DNA of 64,000 nucleotides from Nostoc sp. FACHB-892 (GCF_014698795.1 NZ_JACJTR010000004.1:1-64000); one strand, 5' to 3'; positions 36,635 to 46,516 are shown, counted from the first letter of the stretch. A program made the numbers and translations. Notes: generated from the letters alone by a model not told the origin.

Positions 36635-38347
36635 ATGAAGCTCAATCACAAGCTCTACCTCTACTCGTTCCTAGCTAATTTCAGATGGCTCAAAAAAAGT
36701 TACACCGCTAAAATTATGTTGGTGGCATTTTTGGGCACTCATGTACCACTTTTGACTTTACTCTTGAGTTTCGTCATCTCAAACTCTTATTCTTTGGGGA
36801 TGGCAACGCAAGTTATGATAATTGCTCTGTTGGCGACGTTAGCAGGTACGGCTGTCACCCTCTATGCACTAAACCATCTCCTCAAACCGGTCATTTTCAC
36901 ATCTGCTACATTACAAAATTATCTGAACACCAAAACACTACCCCAATTGCCTACAGAATATGCTGATGAAGCAGGTACATTGATGGCAGATACCTCACAA
37001 ACTCTTTACAAATTAGATGAGTTAATTAAGTACATCACTAATTATGATGATTTAACTGGATTACCTAATCGTGATTTATTCCGCGATCGCCTCCATCAGA
37101 TTCTATCCCAACCTGAAAACAACCAGCACCTTGTAGCTGTCTTTTTGCTAAGTATTGATGATTTCACTGGGATGAGTCATGGATTGGAGCATGAGACAAC
37201 AAATTTGTTGTTAAGAGCAGTTGCCCAAAGGTTATCAACCTGCACAACGCAAACAGATATTCTGGCCCATTTGAGCGGAGATGAATTTGCTCTTGCCCGA
37301 ATCGACATTCATTCTTTTGAAAGTTTAATTAAGCTATCTCAAGTGCTGTTGAGTACCTTGAGCAAACCCTTCTCTATAGAGGGTAACTCGATTCGTATAA
37401 CCGCCAGCATTGGTATTACAATTAATGACCTAAATGATCGTAATAGCGTAGATCAACTTTTGCAACAGGCTCACATAGCACTTTATCAAGCCAAGCAGCA
37501 AGGACGTAGTCAATACCAATTTTATTCGCCGGAAATTAATGCTCAGTTACAGGAGCGACTGACCTTAGAAAATGAATTACATGGGGCGCTTGAGCGCAAC
37601 GAAATGCTGGTTTATTATCAACCTCTGATTGATTTACATAGCGGACAAGTTACAGCTATGGAAGCATTAGTTCGCTGGCAACATCCTACATTAGGTTTGA
37701 TTTCTCCAGCAAAGTTTATTCCGATCGCAGAAGCCAATGGTGCGATCGTACCAATTGGTGAATGGGTTTTGCGAACTGCTTGTGCCCAAACCCGTGCTTG
37801 GCAGCTGGCTGGATTTACCCCAATTCGGATATCTGTGAATCTGTCATCTCGACAGTTTGAACAACCGTATCTGGTTGAGATCGTCAATCAAATTCTTGAG
37901 GAGACTGGACTTAAAGCATCTTACCTAGAACTGGAAGTGACAGAAAGCTTCTTGATGGCTGACATTGAGCGTTCATTTAAAACCTTAAAAGAATTACAAA
38001 AACTCGGTATATGCTTGGCTCTAGACGATTTCGGCACAGGATATTCCTCGCTGAACTATTTGAAGCGTTTTCCTGTGGATATGCTCAAAATTGATCGCTC
38101 ATTTGTACAAGATGTCATGTCTAATGCTGATAGCGCCGCCGTCACTGATGCGATTATTGCCTTAGCAAAGAGCCTCCGGTTAAAAATCACGGCAGAGGGT
38201 GTGGAAACTCAAGAACAGCTTGAATACCTGCAAATGCGTGGATGTGATGAAGGTCAGGGTTTCTACTTCAGTCGTCCTGTCCCTGCTGATATAATTGCCT
38301 CGATGTTGCAGAAAAGTTCTCGGCAGATGGAGATAATTGCAGCATAG
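36635..38347 (+). CDS. membrane GGDEF-EAL protein (cyclic-di-GMP turnover)
   Basis: This 570-aa protein has two N-terminal helices (about 27-49 and 53-77), a short HAMP-like linker, a GGDEF domain (about 135-295) and an EAL domain (about 310-560). The GGDEF signature is degenerate (LSGDEFALAR). EAL motifs are intact: EALVRWQHP, ESFLMAD, DDFGTGYSSLNYLKR and ITAEGVET. It is therefore probably a c-di-GMP phosphodiesterase with a regulatory GGDEF domain at the plasma membrane. There is no separate sensor domain besides the membrane pair. Confidence 0.92.
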   Translation: MKLNHKLYLYSFLANFRWLKKSYTAKIMLVAFLGTHVPLLTLLLSFVISNSYSLGMATQVMIIALLATLAGTAVTLYALNHLLKPVIFTSATLQNYLNTKTLPQLPTEYADEAGTLMADTSQTLYKLDELIKYITNYDDLTGLPNRDLFRDRLHQILSQPENNQHLVAVFLLSIDDFTGMSHGLEHETTNLLLRAVAQRLSTCTTQTDILAHLSGDEFALARIDIHSFESLIKLSQVLLSTLSKPFSIEGNSIRITASIGITINDLNDRNSVDQLLQQAHIALYQAKQQGRSQYQFYSPEINAQLQERLTLENELHGALERNEMLVYYQPLIDLHSGQVTAMEALVRWQHPTLGLISPAKFIPIAEANGAIVPIGEWVLRTACAQTRAWQLAGFTPIRISVNLSSRQFEQPYLVEIVNQILEETGLKASYLELEVTESFLMADIERSFKTLKELQKLGICLALDDFGTGYSSLNYLKRFPVDMLKIDRSFVQDVMSNADSAAVTDAIIALAKSLRLKITAEGVETQEQLEYLQMRGCDEGQGFYFSRPVPADIIASMLQKSSRQMEIIAA

Positions 38348-38564
38348 GTGGATGCCTAAGCCATTACAACGTGTGGTAGCAAGGCTTCCACACAAAAAAC
38401 CAAAATTGGGCCAGAAGTTTTACTAGTTTATTTGCGATCGCCTATTGTCTGCGAAATCCTCGATCTTCATACAACTAACCATTTGACAAGATTTGTATTT
38501 TCTTAACTTGACATCAATAACAGGATGCTCACCCCACAAAAACCATCTGTTGATTCAGCAATAC

Positions 38565-39230
38565 CTATTTTGAAACTGTGGAAAGCTTTGCAACCATCTG
38601 AGTCCGAGATGAAACCTCAAGCTTGCGAAACATCCTTTTTAAGGCTTGTTTGACAGAGTTTTCAGTAATCCAAAGTTCAGCACTAATTTCTGCATTGGTT
38701 TGTCCTTGAGCTACCAAGTCAGCAATTTGCACTTCACGAGGCGTTAAACGCTCTGTCTGTAATAGTAATGGGTGTTGCGCTCGCGCCATTGTCACCCAAG
38801 TAGAAATGTGTAGACAAAGCGCACTCAAATCTGTGAGATTTTGTGAGTTGAATACATCCATCCCTTGCTCACGGGTAAAACCTACCGCGCCCACTAACTG
38901 ACCATTGCTGACAATTGGCCCTGCCATAACGTGCCAGTGATCAGCGCGAGGACAAATCAACCTCCACGTCTTAGGTTCTACTACTAAAGCTTCATGAACA
39001 GGGGCATGGTGTTCTAGCAAGTAGCGTGCAACTGGATTATGTTGGGGTGATAATGCAATTTGCAATGCTTTTTGGAGCTTGCTATTAACTAGAGGAATTT
39101 GAGCAAAGAAAAACAGCCCACCTCGTGTAGCTGAAAAATATTCACTCATTTCTGCGGATATGTGCGATCGCAATGTCTGTTCATCTTCAGCTTGAGCAAT
39201 TGCATGAAATAGAGCTTGTAAGGCAATCAT
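38565..39230 (-). CDS. LuxR-family transcription regulator with GAF-like domain
   Basis: This 221-aa protein has an N-terminal GAF-like sensory domain (about 10-140, with HWHVMAGPIVSNGQLVGAVG) and a C-terminal LuxR helix-turn-helix (about 165-220: LTPREVQIADLVAQGQTNAE and LKRMFRKLEVSSR). It binds DNA in response to an unknown ligand. It is divergent from the membrane protein at 39344, whose gene it may control together with the rhodanese gene. ATG 39230 is used; the TTG upstream is unlikely. Confidence 0.85.
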   Translation of the reverse strand: MIALQALFHAIAQAEDEQTLRSHISAEMSEYFSATRGGLFFFAQIPLVNSKLQKALQIALSPQHNPVARYLLEHHAPVHEALVVEPKTWRLICPRADHWHVMAGPIVSNGQLVGAVGFTREQGMDVFNSQNLTDLSALCLHISTWVTMARAQHPLLLQTERLTPREVQIADLVAQGQTNAEISAELWITENSVKQALKRMFRKLEVSSRTQMVAKLSTVSK

Positions 39231-39343
39231 GATTGGCAATTTGTACCCTTTCGAGGTCTAGGCGCAGTATAGCAACCAGACCTATCTTAGCTTTAGTCAC
39301 ATCAAGTATTTTCTCTTGTCTGCTTTTTTGGGATTACTTAACC

Positions 39344-39763
39344 ATGACTTTAAATTCTGGCATTGATGATACACAGATGTCCGGGCGCTGGATTCAAATC
39401 AGTTTTTTTATCGCAGTAGTGTTTTTCAATCTCTGTTTAGCAATCCAAGTACTCAGTGTTGGACTGGCTTACTTTTACAACTCTGATTGGTGGAACCTAC
39501 ACATTTGGCTGGTGCGAGGATATAGCGGACTCTCACTAATTTTGTTGATTTGGGTGTTTTTGATGCCGTTTCCTTCAAGAGTCCAGCGCCTGACAGCAGT
39601 TATTCCAGCGCTGCTGGGACTGCAATTTCTCACAATTCACTTGAAGACTTCTTTTCCTTTGGCAGTCTTCCACCCACTCATCGGTTTTTCCTTATTCTCT
39701 ATTTCCACAACCTTAGTTCATCGGACATCGCAGATCGTATTTCCCAACCACAACCAAGGCTAA
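39344..39763 (+). CDS. four-helix membrane protein (DUF6220-like)
   Basis: This 139-aa protein has four hydrophobic segments (about 18-40, 55-75, 82-100, 105-125). The motifs CLAIQVLSVGLAYF and WLVRGYSGLSLILLIW match small DUF6220-type proteins. The function is unknown. The frame extends further upstream to 39233 but without a credible start. It precedes the rhodanese gene by 46 bp and may be co-transcribed. Confidence 0.55.
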   Translation: MTLNSGIDDTQMSGRWIQISFFIAVVFFNLCLAIQVLSVGLAYFYNSDWWNLHIWLVRGYSGLSLILLIWVFLMPFPSRVQRLTAVIPALLGLQFLTIHLKTSFPLAVFHPLIGFSLFSISTTLVHRTSQIVFPNHNQG

Positions 39764-39809
39764 ATCTGTAACTTTCAATTCTTTTAACGCTATTACAGGA
39801 GAAATATAA

Positions 39810-40664
39810 ATGTCTCAGTACGCTCATCCATCCGTTCTTGTTGATACCCAGTGGCTGGCAGATCATCTCAACGATCCAAATGTCCGCATTATTGAAGTGG
39901 ATATCAGCCCAAAGCCGTACAAAAATGCTCACATACCTGATGCTGTTTTCTGGAACATCTTTACAGACTTACTATTACCCGATTTTAAGATGAATTGGGA
40001 TGCGCGAGCTTTTGAGAGACTGATGGCACGCTCAGGCATCACCAATGACACCACAGTGATTGCCTATGGCAGTTATCCTGGAACTGGAGCCTGGATTTTC
40101 TGGTTTTTCCAAGTCTTTGGGCATAAAAATGTAAAAGTTCTCAATGGTGGCTACCAGAAATGGAAGTCAGAAAATCGTCCGCTAGCAACTGAATTATCCA
40201 CGTTTCCTCCTACTGATTACCGTGCCACAGCTACTCATGCTCATCTGCGAGTATTACATAATGAAGTTCAGGCATCAATTGGTAGAAGCGATGTCTACGA
40301 CGGGCTACGCCAACGCGTGTTATTGGATGTCCGAACAATTCAAGAATACTGTGGTGAGTGGTTTTTCGATCAGCCACCAAAAGAAGGTCAGCTTACTGGT
40401 CATATTCCGGGTGCAGTGCATCTTGAGCATATTTTAACTCTCAATGAGGATGGCACTTTTAAATCATTCGACGAATTGAAAAATCTTTATAACAGTAAGG
40501 GCATTACGGCTGATAAGGAAGTGTTTCCTTACTGTACTATCGGTGCGCGTTCTGGATATATCTGGTTTGTCTTGAAGTATTTATTAGGTTATCCGAATGT
40601 TCGGAATTACGATGGCTCTTGGAATGAGTGGAGCCGCCTGCCTGATGTAACTATAGAGAGGTAG
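39810..40664 (+). CDS. thiosulfate/mercaptopyruvate sulfurtransferase (rhodanese)
   Basis: This 284-aa enzyme has two rhodanese domains: an inactive N-terminal one (about 1-130) and a catalytic one (about 165-284) with active loop YCTIGARSG, where Cys carries the persulfide. It transfers sulfane sulfur to cyanide or other acceptors. Between the domains, residues about 160-169 (SDVYDGLRQR) are encoded by a copy of a dispersed DNA repeat inserted in frame, the same as in the NIL gene at 49950. AGGAG precedes the ATG. Confidence 0.9.
   Translation: MSQYAHPSVLVDTQWLADHLNDPNVRIIEVDISPKPYKNAHIPDAVFWNIFTDLLLPDFKMNWDARAFERLMARSGITNDTTVIAYGSYPGTGAWIFWFFQVFGHKNVKVLNGGYQKWKSENRPLATELSTFPPTDYRATATHAHLRVLHNEVQASIGRSDVYDGLRQRVLLDVRTIQEYCGEWFFDQPPKEGQLTGHIPGAVHLEHILTLNEDGTFKSFDELKNLYNSKGITADKEVFPYCTIGARSGYIWFVLKYLLGYPNVRNYDGSWNEWSRLPDVTIER
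40288..40316. repeat. dispersed repeat inside the rhodanese gene
   Basis: GCGATGTCTACGACGGGCTA followed by CGCCAACGC encodes SDVYDGLRQR between the two rhodanese domains. Apart from one base (A for T) it is identical to 49950-49978. Confidence 0.8.
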
Positions 40665-40826
40665 TGAGAGTTACTTGGCATGATCTCAATATTACCAATA
40701 ACCGCACCTTTACAGACGGACACCACTACCGTTAGAAAGATTAAAACCTCTTAACCTTTCGTTACATTAGAGACATCGAGAAGGACGAAAGCAAACCTCT
40801 CGAAGCTGAAATCAAAGGTGAACGAC

Positions 40827-41951
40827 ATGAATGGCACAATTCGCGTTGGTAATCTCTTCGGAATTCCCTTCTATATCCATCCGTCATGGTTTTTAGTTCT
40901 GGGTTTAGTAACTTGGAGCTATAGCAGTGGACTGGCGGCACAATTTCCCCAACTATCTGCGGGATTAGCTTTGCTACTGGGATTGATGACAGCGCTGATG
41001 TTATTTGCCTCTGTCGTCGCCCATGAATTAGGCCACAGTTTTGTTGCGATTCGTCAGGGTATTGATGTCAAATCTATTACTCTGTTTATATTTGGCGGTT
41101 TAGCTAGCTTAGAAAAAGAATCGAAAACCCCAGGTGAAGCTTTTTGGGTAGCGATCGCCGGGCCTTTAGTTAGTTTCCTACTGTGCGGTATCGTTACAGG
41201 TGTTGGGGTTACTACTACTGCATCAGGTCCGTTAGCTGCAATTCTTGGTGTTCTAGCTTCTGTTAACTTAGCATTAGCGCTGTTTAACCTGATTCCTGGC
41301 TTGCCCTTAGATGGCGGGAATATACTGAAAGCCATAGTTTGGAAAATTACAGGCAATCCTTACAAAGGTGTGACCTTTGCTAGCCGAGTTGGGCAAATCT
41401 TTGGTTGGGTAGCAATTCTTTCAGGTGTACTCCCCTTACTATTATTTGGCAGCTTCGGTAACTTCTGGAACTTATTAATTGGCTTCTTCTTGTTGCAAAA
41501 TGCTGGTAATGCGGCTCAATTTGCCAGAGTGCAAGAAAAACTCACAGGTTTGACTGCTGAAGATGCTGTAACTCATGATAGCCCGATTGTATCTGGTAAT
41601 CTTACTGTGAGAGAGTTTGCCGATGAGCGAGTTATAAGTGGGCAAAACTGGCATCGGTTCTTAGTAACTGATGATGATGGACAATTAGTAGGTGCGATCG
41701 CAGTTGATAATTTACGAACCATCCCAACAGCACTGTGGTCAGAAACTCAAGTAAAAGAAGTCATGCGTCCGATTACTGAATCTACCATAGTCCAATCAGA
41801 TCAACCTCTGCTGGAAGTCATGCAGTTACTCGAACAACAAAAGGTATCTGTGCTTCCTGTGATTCGTGAGAATGGCGTTTTAGTTGGAATCTTAGAAAAA
41901 GCTGCAATTGTCCAGCTACTTCAAAGCCGAACCCAACCTAACCCTGCATAA
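40827..41951 (+). CDS. M50-family intramembrane metalloprotease with CBS domains
   Basis: This 374-aa site-2-protease-like protein has the zinc motif AHELGH with the catalytic Glu in helix 2 and the second-half LPLDGGN motif that supplies the third ligand. Two CBS modules follow in the C-terminal 130 residues (VKEVMRPITESTIVQ, VSVLPVIRENGVLVG). It probably cleaves membrane substrates under nucleotide control; the substrate is unknown. I use ATG 40827 with AAGGTG six bases before it, rather than GTG 40818. A terminator follows. Confidence 0.9.
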   Translation: MNGTIRVGNLFGIPFYIHPSWFLVLGLVTWSYSSGLAAQFPQLSAGLALLLGLMTALMLFASVVAHELGHSFVAIRQGIDVKSITLFIFGGLASLEKESKTPGEAFWVAIAGPLVSFLLCGIVTGVGVTTTASGPLAAILGVLASVNLALALFNLIPGLPLDGGNILKAIVWKITGNPYKGVTFASRVGQIFGWVAILSGVLPLLLFGSFGNFWNLLIGFFLLQNAGNAAQFARVQEKLTGLTAEDAVTHDSPIVSGNLTVREFADERVISGQNWHRFLVTDDDGQLVGAIAVDNLRTIPTALWSETQVKEVMRPITESTIVQSDQPLLEVMQLLEQQKVSVLPVIRENGVLVGILEKAAIVQLLQSRTQPNPA

Positions 41952-41965
41952 TTTAATTGATAGCC

Positions 41966-42013
41966 GCAAGGATTCCTCCACCATAATTAAAAATTTGGTG
42001 GGGGAATCCTTGC
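41966..42013 (+). terminator. terminator of the M50 protease gene
   Basis: GCAAGGATTCCTCCACCA (41966-41983) and TGGTGGGGGAATCCTTGC (41996-42013) form an 18-bp stem with one mismatch 15 bp after the stop. T-rich DNA follows. Confidence 0.75.
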
Positions 42014-42210
42014 AGTTATCTTACTCTTTACTGGGAAAAAGTTGCTGAAAAATAATTTAAACCCCTCAAAATTGACGTTGAGAACTGTCATTTACTTCTC
42101 TCCATGACTTGATGTAGGATCAATAAACCAAAAAGTTTTTCTCAAAGAGCGATCGTCCAGGCGAGTAGCAAGCAATGGAACAGGAAGGTAAGCTAAGTCC
42201 AAGATGCTTA

Positions 42211-43401
42211 CTATCCTCCTAGGTTCTTCACCATCTCTGCGGTAAGAACACGTCCCCAAGTTAATTCTTTTGTAGTATCATCCCAATGCCAACGTAATAA
42301 ATTAGCGGGTTGACTCTTGGCAATTCCTGGTAAACCAATTGCTTTTCTAGGTGCATTAGTAGCTAGTAAAATTGCACTTTCTACGTCACAAATTCCCCAC
42401 TTCACCAAATTCTGCACTCCCACCAACAAAGGTAAAGTCGTCCCCGACAAAGTGCCATCTGGCAGTCGTGCCGTACCGTTTTTAACTTCAATTTGCCGAG
42501 TATCCCAAGGATATACACCATCGGGTAGCCCCAAAGGAGAAAGGGCATCGCTGACGAGGAACAGCCCTTTTTCTTGATAGCTAGCGCGAAGTAAAATTTG
42601 CAGCATTATGGGCGAAACGTGTTCACCATCAGCAATAAAACCACACATTACATCAGGATGGGTAATTGCTGCCCCTAATAAACCTGGTTCGCGGTGATGT
42701 AATGCTGGCATAGCGTTGAAAGCATGGGTTACCATCGTTGCACCCTCCTCAAAGGCACGTTGCGCTTGAGTCGCTGTTGCTTGAGAATGCCCTAAACTCA
42801 CAGTAATCCCCAGAGAACGCAAATATGGAATTACTTCACCAGTGAAATCTAACTCCGGTGCTAAAGTGATGACTTTCACAACATGGGCATAATCAGCCAA
42901 AACCCGCTTTACCTCGTCAATTGTCAGAGATAACAAATACTCTGCCGGGTGTGCGCCGCGCTTTTGGAAATTCAAAAATGGGCCTTCTAGATGTACTCCC
43001 AGAATCTTGGCACCAGCTTGTTGGCTGCGGAGAATCTCAGCAATAATAGCAAGCGATCGCTGAATATTTTCTACTGAAGTTGTCACAAATGTCGGTAAAA
43101 ATCCATCTACCCCTACATCCCACAAAAATTGTGAGATTTTCACCAGTAAGTGAGCATTTTCAGCCGACAAATCAGGAAATGCCAATCCCAAAGCACCGTT
43201 AATTTGCAAATCAACGCCGCCTAGAGAAATCCAGTCACCTGCTACATCTAGTAGGGACATACATCTGTGCATCCCTACCGTACCCATTGGCAAGATTTGC
43301 TCAATTATGCCTTCTTGGTTAACCAAGAGCATCTGCAAATCTTTGTAACCAGGCACTCTAGCATTGATAATATCTACAGGATTTTGTGTTGCTTGGGTCA
43401 T
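42211..43401 (-). CDS. nagA: N-acetylglucosamine-6-phosphate deacetylase
   Basis: NagA removes the acetyl group from GlcNAc-6-phosphate in amino-sugar recycling. The 396-aa amidohydrolase barrel has GGVDLQINGALG, LGVHLEGPFLN with the metal-binding Glu, the two metal histidines in LGHSQATATQ and VTHAFNAMPALHHREPG, and Asp in LVSDALSPLG. It is divergent from purE. ATG 43401 or GTG 43404 could start it. Confidence 0.93.
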   Translation of the reverse strand: MTQATQNPVDIINARVPGYKDLQMLLVNQEGIIEQILPMGTVGMHRCMSLLDVAGDWISLGGVDLQINGALGLAFPDLSAENAHLLVKISQFLWDVGVDGFLPTFVTTSVENIQRSLAIIAEILRSQQAGAKILGVHLEGPFLNFQKRGAHPAEYLLSLTIDEVKRVLADYAHVVKVITLAPELDFTGEVIPYLRSLGITVSLGHSQATATQAQRAFEEGATMVTHAFNAMPALHHREPGLLGAAITHPDVMCGFIADGEHVSPIMLQILLRASYQEKGLFLVSDALSPLGLPDGVYPWDTRQIEVKNGTARLPDGTLSGTTLPLLVGVQNLVKWGICDVESAILLATNAPRKAIGLPGIAKSQPANLLRWHWDDTTKELTWGRVLTAEMVKNLGG

Positions 43402-43479
43402 CACACTGGCTAGGGAATAATTAAACCTGACCCGATTTTAGATGCAACAATCAGTAATTAATCCAAAATCCAAAATTCT

Positions 43480-43998
43480 ATGGCTTCCTTAGTTGGTATT
43501 ATCATGGGCAGCGATTCCGATTTGCCCACCATGAAAGATGCGATCGCAGTTTGTGAAGAATTTGGCGTTGAGAGCGAAGTGGCGATCGTTTCTGCTCACC
43601 GTACCCCAGAACGCATGGTGCAATATGCCCAAGTTGCACACCAACGCGGTATTAAAGTGATTATTGCTGGTGCAGGTGGTGCTGCCCATCTTCCGGGAAT
43701 GGTAGCGTCTTTAACTCCACTTCCTGTCATTGGTGTTCCTGTACCCACCCGTAACTTACAAGGTGTAGATTCTTTGTATTCTATTTTACAAATGCCTGCG
43801 GGGATTCCTGTGGCAACAGTAGCGATCGGTAATGCCAAAAATGCCGGACTTTTAGCAGTACAAATCCTCGCAACTCAGCAACCAGAATTACTAGAGAAAG
43901 TGCAACAATATCGCCAAACCCTATGTGAGTCAGTAATTGCAAAGCAACAAAAGCTAGAACAGCTAGGCTATGAGCAATATTTAAAGCAGATGCTTTAA
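43480..43998 (+). CDS. purE: N5-carboxyaminoimidazole ribonucleotide mutase
   Basis: PurE converts N5-CAIR to CAIR in purine synthesis. The 172-aa class I protein has [24 protein letters not shown] and the [13 protein letters not shown] loop, all complete. It is monocistronic. Confidence 0.96.
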   Translation: MASLVGIIMGSDSDLPTMKDAIAVCEEFGVESEVAIVSAHRTPERMVQYAQVAHQRGIKVIIAGAGGAAHLPGMVASLTPLPVIGVPVPTRNLQGVDSLYSILQMPAGIPVATVAIGNAKNAGLLAVQILATQQPELLEKVQQYRQTLCESVIAKQQKLEQLGYEQYLKQML

Positions 43999-44033
43999 GA
44001 TAATTCGTAATTCGGTAAGAAATCTTAACAGCA

Positions 44034-44096
44034 CAACAGGGGGGATGAGGGAGATGAGGGAGCAGGGGAGGCAGGGGGAGCAGGGGAAGAAGAACT
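44034..44096. repeat. purine-rich low-complexity repeat
   Basis: Successive GGGGGATGAGGGAGATGAGG, GAGCAGGGG and GGCAGGGGGA modules follow purE. The same GAGGGAGA units appear inside the RND gene and near 21390. A 118-codon antisense ORF across them is an artefact of composition. Confidence 0.65.
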
Positions 44097-44236
44097 ATTG
44101 ATTGATTCTTGAGCCATGCCCAATCCCCAATGCCCAATTAAATTCCAAGATTGAAGCGATCGCTCCAGAATCAATGCAGCATTCTGAAGTATCTTGATGC
44201 TGAGGCCTTAATCAAAAATTTAGAGCTGCAACATCC

Positions 44237-45016
44237 ATGTGCCAATTGCTCGGAATGAATTGCAATGTTCCAACGGATATTTGCTTTTCTTTTGAAGGGT
44301 TTTCTGCACGGGGAGGAAAAACGGATGATCATAGCGATGGTTGGGGCATTGCTTTCTTTGAAGGAAAGGGATGTCGAATGTTTTTAGATGCCCAACCTTC
44401 TGTTGCTTCTCCGGTAGCGGAGTTTGTTCGGAGTTATCCCATCCACTCAACCCATGTCATAGCCCATATCCGTAAAGCTACTCAGGGTGAAGTTGCCCTA
44501 CACAACTGCCATCCTTTCCGCAGAGAATTGTGGGGTCAATATTGGGTATTTGCCCACAATGGTAATTTGCCAGATTTTGATCCAGAAAATTTGGGCTTTT
44601 ATCAAGCCGTAGGCGACACCGATAGTGAAAAGGCATTCTGTATGATGCTAGAAACACTGCGATCGCGTTTTCCCCAAGGTAAGCCTGACATCAAGGAACT
44701 GTACTTTGTGCTGCAAGAAATTACTGCTGTAATTGCAAAACTGGGTATATTCAATTACTTGTTATCAGATGGAGTCCACTTTTTTACTTATTGCTCAACT
44801 AATCTCAGTTACATCGTCCGCCAAGCGCCCTTCGCAGCTGCCCATTTAATTGATCAAGACATGACCGTAGATTTTCGGGAGGTGACTACTGAACATGATC
44901 GCGTTGCTGTCATTGCTACCACACCTCTAACTGACAACGAAGTTTGGACACAAATCCAACCTGGAGAATTACTAGTTTTTCAGGATGGGCTGCCCTTGAA
45001 ATATACATTCAGTTAA
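44237..45016 (+). CDS. class II glutamine amidotransferase (YafJ-like)
   Basis: This 259-aa protein has the Ntn-type catalytic Cys2 exposed after Met removal (MCQLLGMN). It also has the RGGKTDDHSDGWGIAF segment, the oxyanion-loop HIRKATQGEV and CHPFRRELWG, NGNL, and GDTDSEKAFC. This corresponds to YafJ/GAT-II hydrolases that free ammonia from glutamine or act on a related gamma-glutamyl compound. No synthetase domain is attached, so the acceptor is unknown. Confidence 0.85.
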   Translation: MCQLLGMNCNVPTDICFSFEGFSARGGKTDDHSDGWGIAFFEGKGCRMFLDAQPSVASPVAEFVRSYPIHSTHVIAHIRKATQGEVALHNCHPFRRELWGQYWVFAHNGNLPDFDPENLGFYQAVGDTDSEKAFCMMLETLRSRFPQGKPDIKELYFVLQEITAVIAKLGIFNYLLSDGVHFFTYCSTNLSYIVRQAPFAAAHLIDQDMTVDFREVTTEHDRVAVIATTPLTDNEVWTQIQPGELLVFQDGLPLKYTFS

Positions 45017-45363
45017 GAATAAGCAGTTGCTAAATTTTTCCCATTTAGATAATTTCTAGATGGGTTTTGTTTTTCATGCTTTTCATCTTAATTTTGTTGC
45101 ACTGCGTTGGGAAAAAGCGATCGCTAATTAGTCATTCCCTAGCAATTTGCTTGATCTATTAAGTAGCGAATTATGATGACAACTTGATAGTTGAAAATAA
45201 AACAATTGTAATTCCTCACAAAACTGGTAAAATCACCATATTCTTGATAAAGAATGTGAGGTTTTTTGGTGTTTGCAACTACATATATGGAATCATCTAG
45301 TATTATAAACACTATATAACTGTATTCCCATCAATTATTTGTAGATTTAGTGGAGGAAATGGA
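45017..45363. other. 347-bp gap before the sulfate transporter
   Basis: A hairpin ATTCTT-GATA-AAGAAT (45240-45255) followed five bases later by TTTTTT (45262-45267) could end the amidotransferase transcript, though it lies about 220 bp after that stop. The following 95 bp must contain the sbpA promoter. A HIP1-like GCGATCGC lies near 45118. Nothing else is evident. Confidence 0.45.
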
Positions 45364-46509
45364 ATGAGTTTGTGGCAACGCCAACTGAAAAGATTAGAAG
45401 CAATCGCTGAACATAGAATTAATCGGTTCAGACTGAATTCGCTCAAAGGCTTTGTATCACTCTTTTTGGTAGGAACTGTTTTGAGTGTGGCGCTTGCTGC
45501 CTGCTCCGGTGGAAGTGCGAGTAATTCTTCCTCTGAAACCCCTAGTGCTAACCCTGTTGCTGCACGCAAGGATAATGTTGAGCTAACCCTCGTTTCCTTT
45601 GCTGTCACCAAAGCAGCTCACGAAGCCATCATTCCTAAGTTTGTAGAACAGTGGAAGAAAGATCATAATCAAACTGTCACCTTCAAACAAAGCTATGGCG
45701 GATCTGGTTCCCAAACTCGTGCCGTTATCGATGGTTTGGAAGCAGATATTGTCCACCTGGCACTAGCTGGAGACACCCAAAAGATTGAAAAGGCTGGATT
45801 GATTCAACCAGGATGGGAGAAAGAAGTTCCCAACAATGGTATTGTCTCCAAATCTGTAGCGGCGTTAATAACTCGTTCAGGTAATCCTAAAGGTATCAAA
45901 ACCTGGGAAGATTTGGCGAAAGATGATGTAAAAATGATTACAGCTGATCCAAAAACGTCAGGCATTGCTCGCTGGAATTTCTTGGCACTTTGGAACTCTG
46001 TAATTAAAACTGGTGGTGATGAAGTTAAAGCTACAGAATTTGTCACCAAGGTTTACAATAATGTGCCAGTTTTAACTAAGGATGCACGAGAAGCCACTGA
46101 TACATTTGCCAAGCAGGGTCAAGGGGATGTCTTAATTAACTACGAAAACGAAGTTATTCTGGCACAACAAAAAGGCGAAAAAGTTGATTATATTGTTCCC
46201 GATGTGAATATATCTATCGACAACCCGATCGCAGTGGTAGATAAAAATGTTGATAAACACGGAACCCGCGAAGTTGCTGAAGGATTTGTCAAATTCCTTT
46301 ATACTCCAGAAGCACAGGAAGAGTTTGTAAAATTAGGATTCAGACCTGGAAATGAGGAAGTAGCCCAAAGTAAAGCAGCTACAGATAAATTTCCCAAGGT
46401 GAAAACTTTGGGTACAGTTGCAGACTTCGGCGGTTGGGAAGCAATTGATCAGAAGTTTTTCGCAGATGGGGGTGTATTTGACAAGATTCAAGCCCAAAAG
46501 AAACGGTAA
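45364..46509 (+). CDS. sbpA: sulfate-binding lipoprotein of the sulfate ABC transporter
   Basis: This 381-aa periplasmic sulfate-binding protein delivers sulfate (and perhaps thiosulfate) to CysT/CysW. A lipoprotein signal ends LAAC with Cys47 modified. The mature protein has the family core VTFKQSYGGSGSQTRAVIDG and KTSGIARWNFLALW. GGAGG lies seven bases before the ATG. It heads an operon with cysT and cysW. Confidence 0.95.
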   Translation: MSLWQRQLKRLEAIAEHRINRFRLNSLKGFVSLFLVGTVLSVALAACSGGSASNSSSETPSANPVAARKDNVELTLVSFAVTKAAHEAIIPKFVEQWKKDHNQTVTFKQSYGGSGSQTRAVIDGLEADIVHLALAGDTQKIEKAGLIQPGWEKEVPNNGIVSKSVAALITRSGNPKGIKTWEDLAKDDVKMITADPKTSGIARWNFLALWNSVIKTGGDEVKATEFVTKVYNNVPVLTKDAREATDTFAKQGQGDVLINYENEVILAQQKGEKVDYIVPDVNISIDNPIAVVDKNVDKHGTREVAEGFVKFLYTPEAQEEFVKLGFRPGNEEVAQSKAATDKFPKVKTLGTVADFGGWEAIDQKFFADGGVFDKIQAQKKR

Positions 46510-46516
46510 CTAAATA

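Noticed and set aside
43781-44137. 118-codon minus-strand ORF
   Set aside because: Half is antisense to purE and half is translated from purine-rich repeats (LLPLLPLPPLLPHLP).
45312-45611. 99-codon minus-strand ORF at the sbpA start
   Set aside because: Antisense shadow of the lipoprotein signal and N-terminus.
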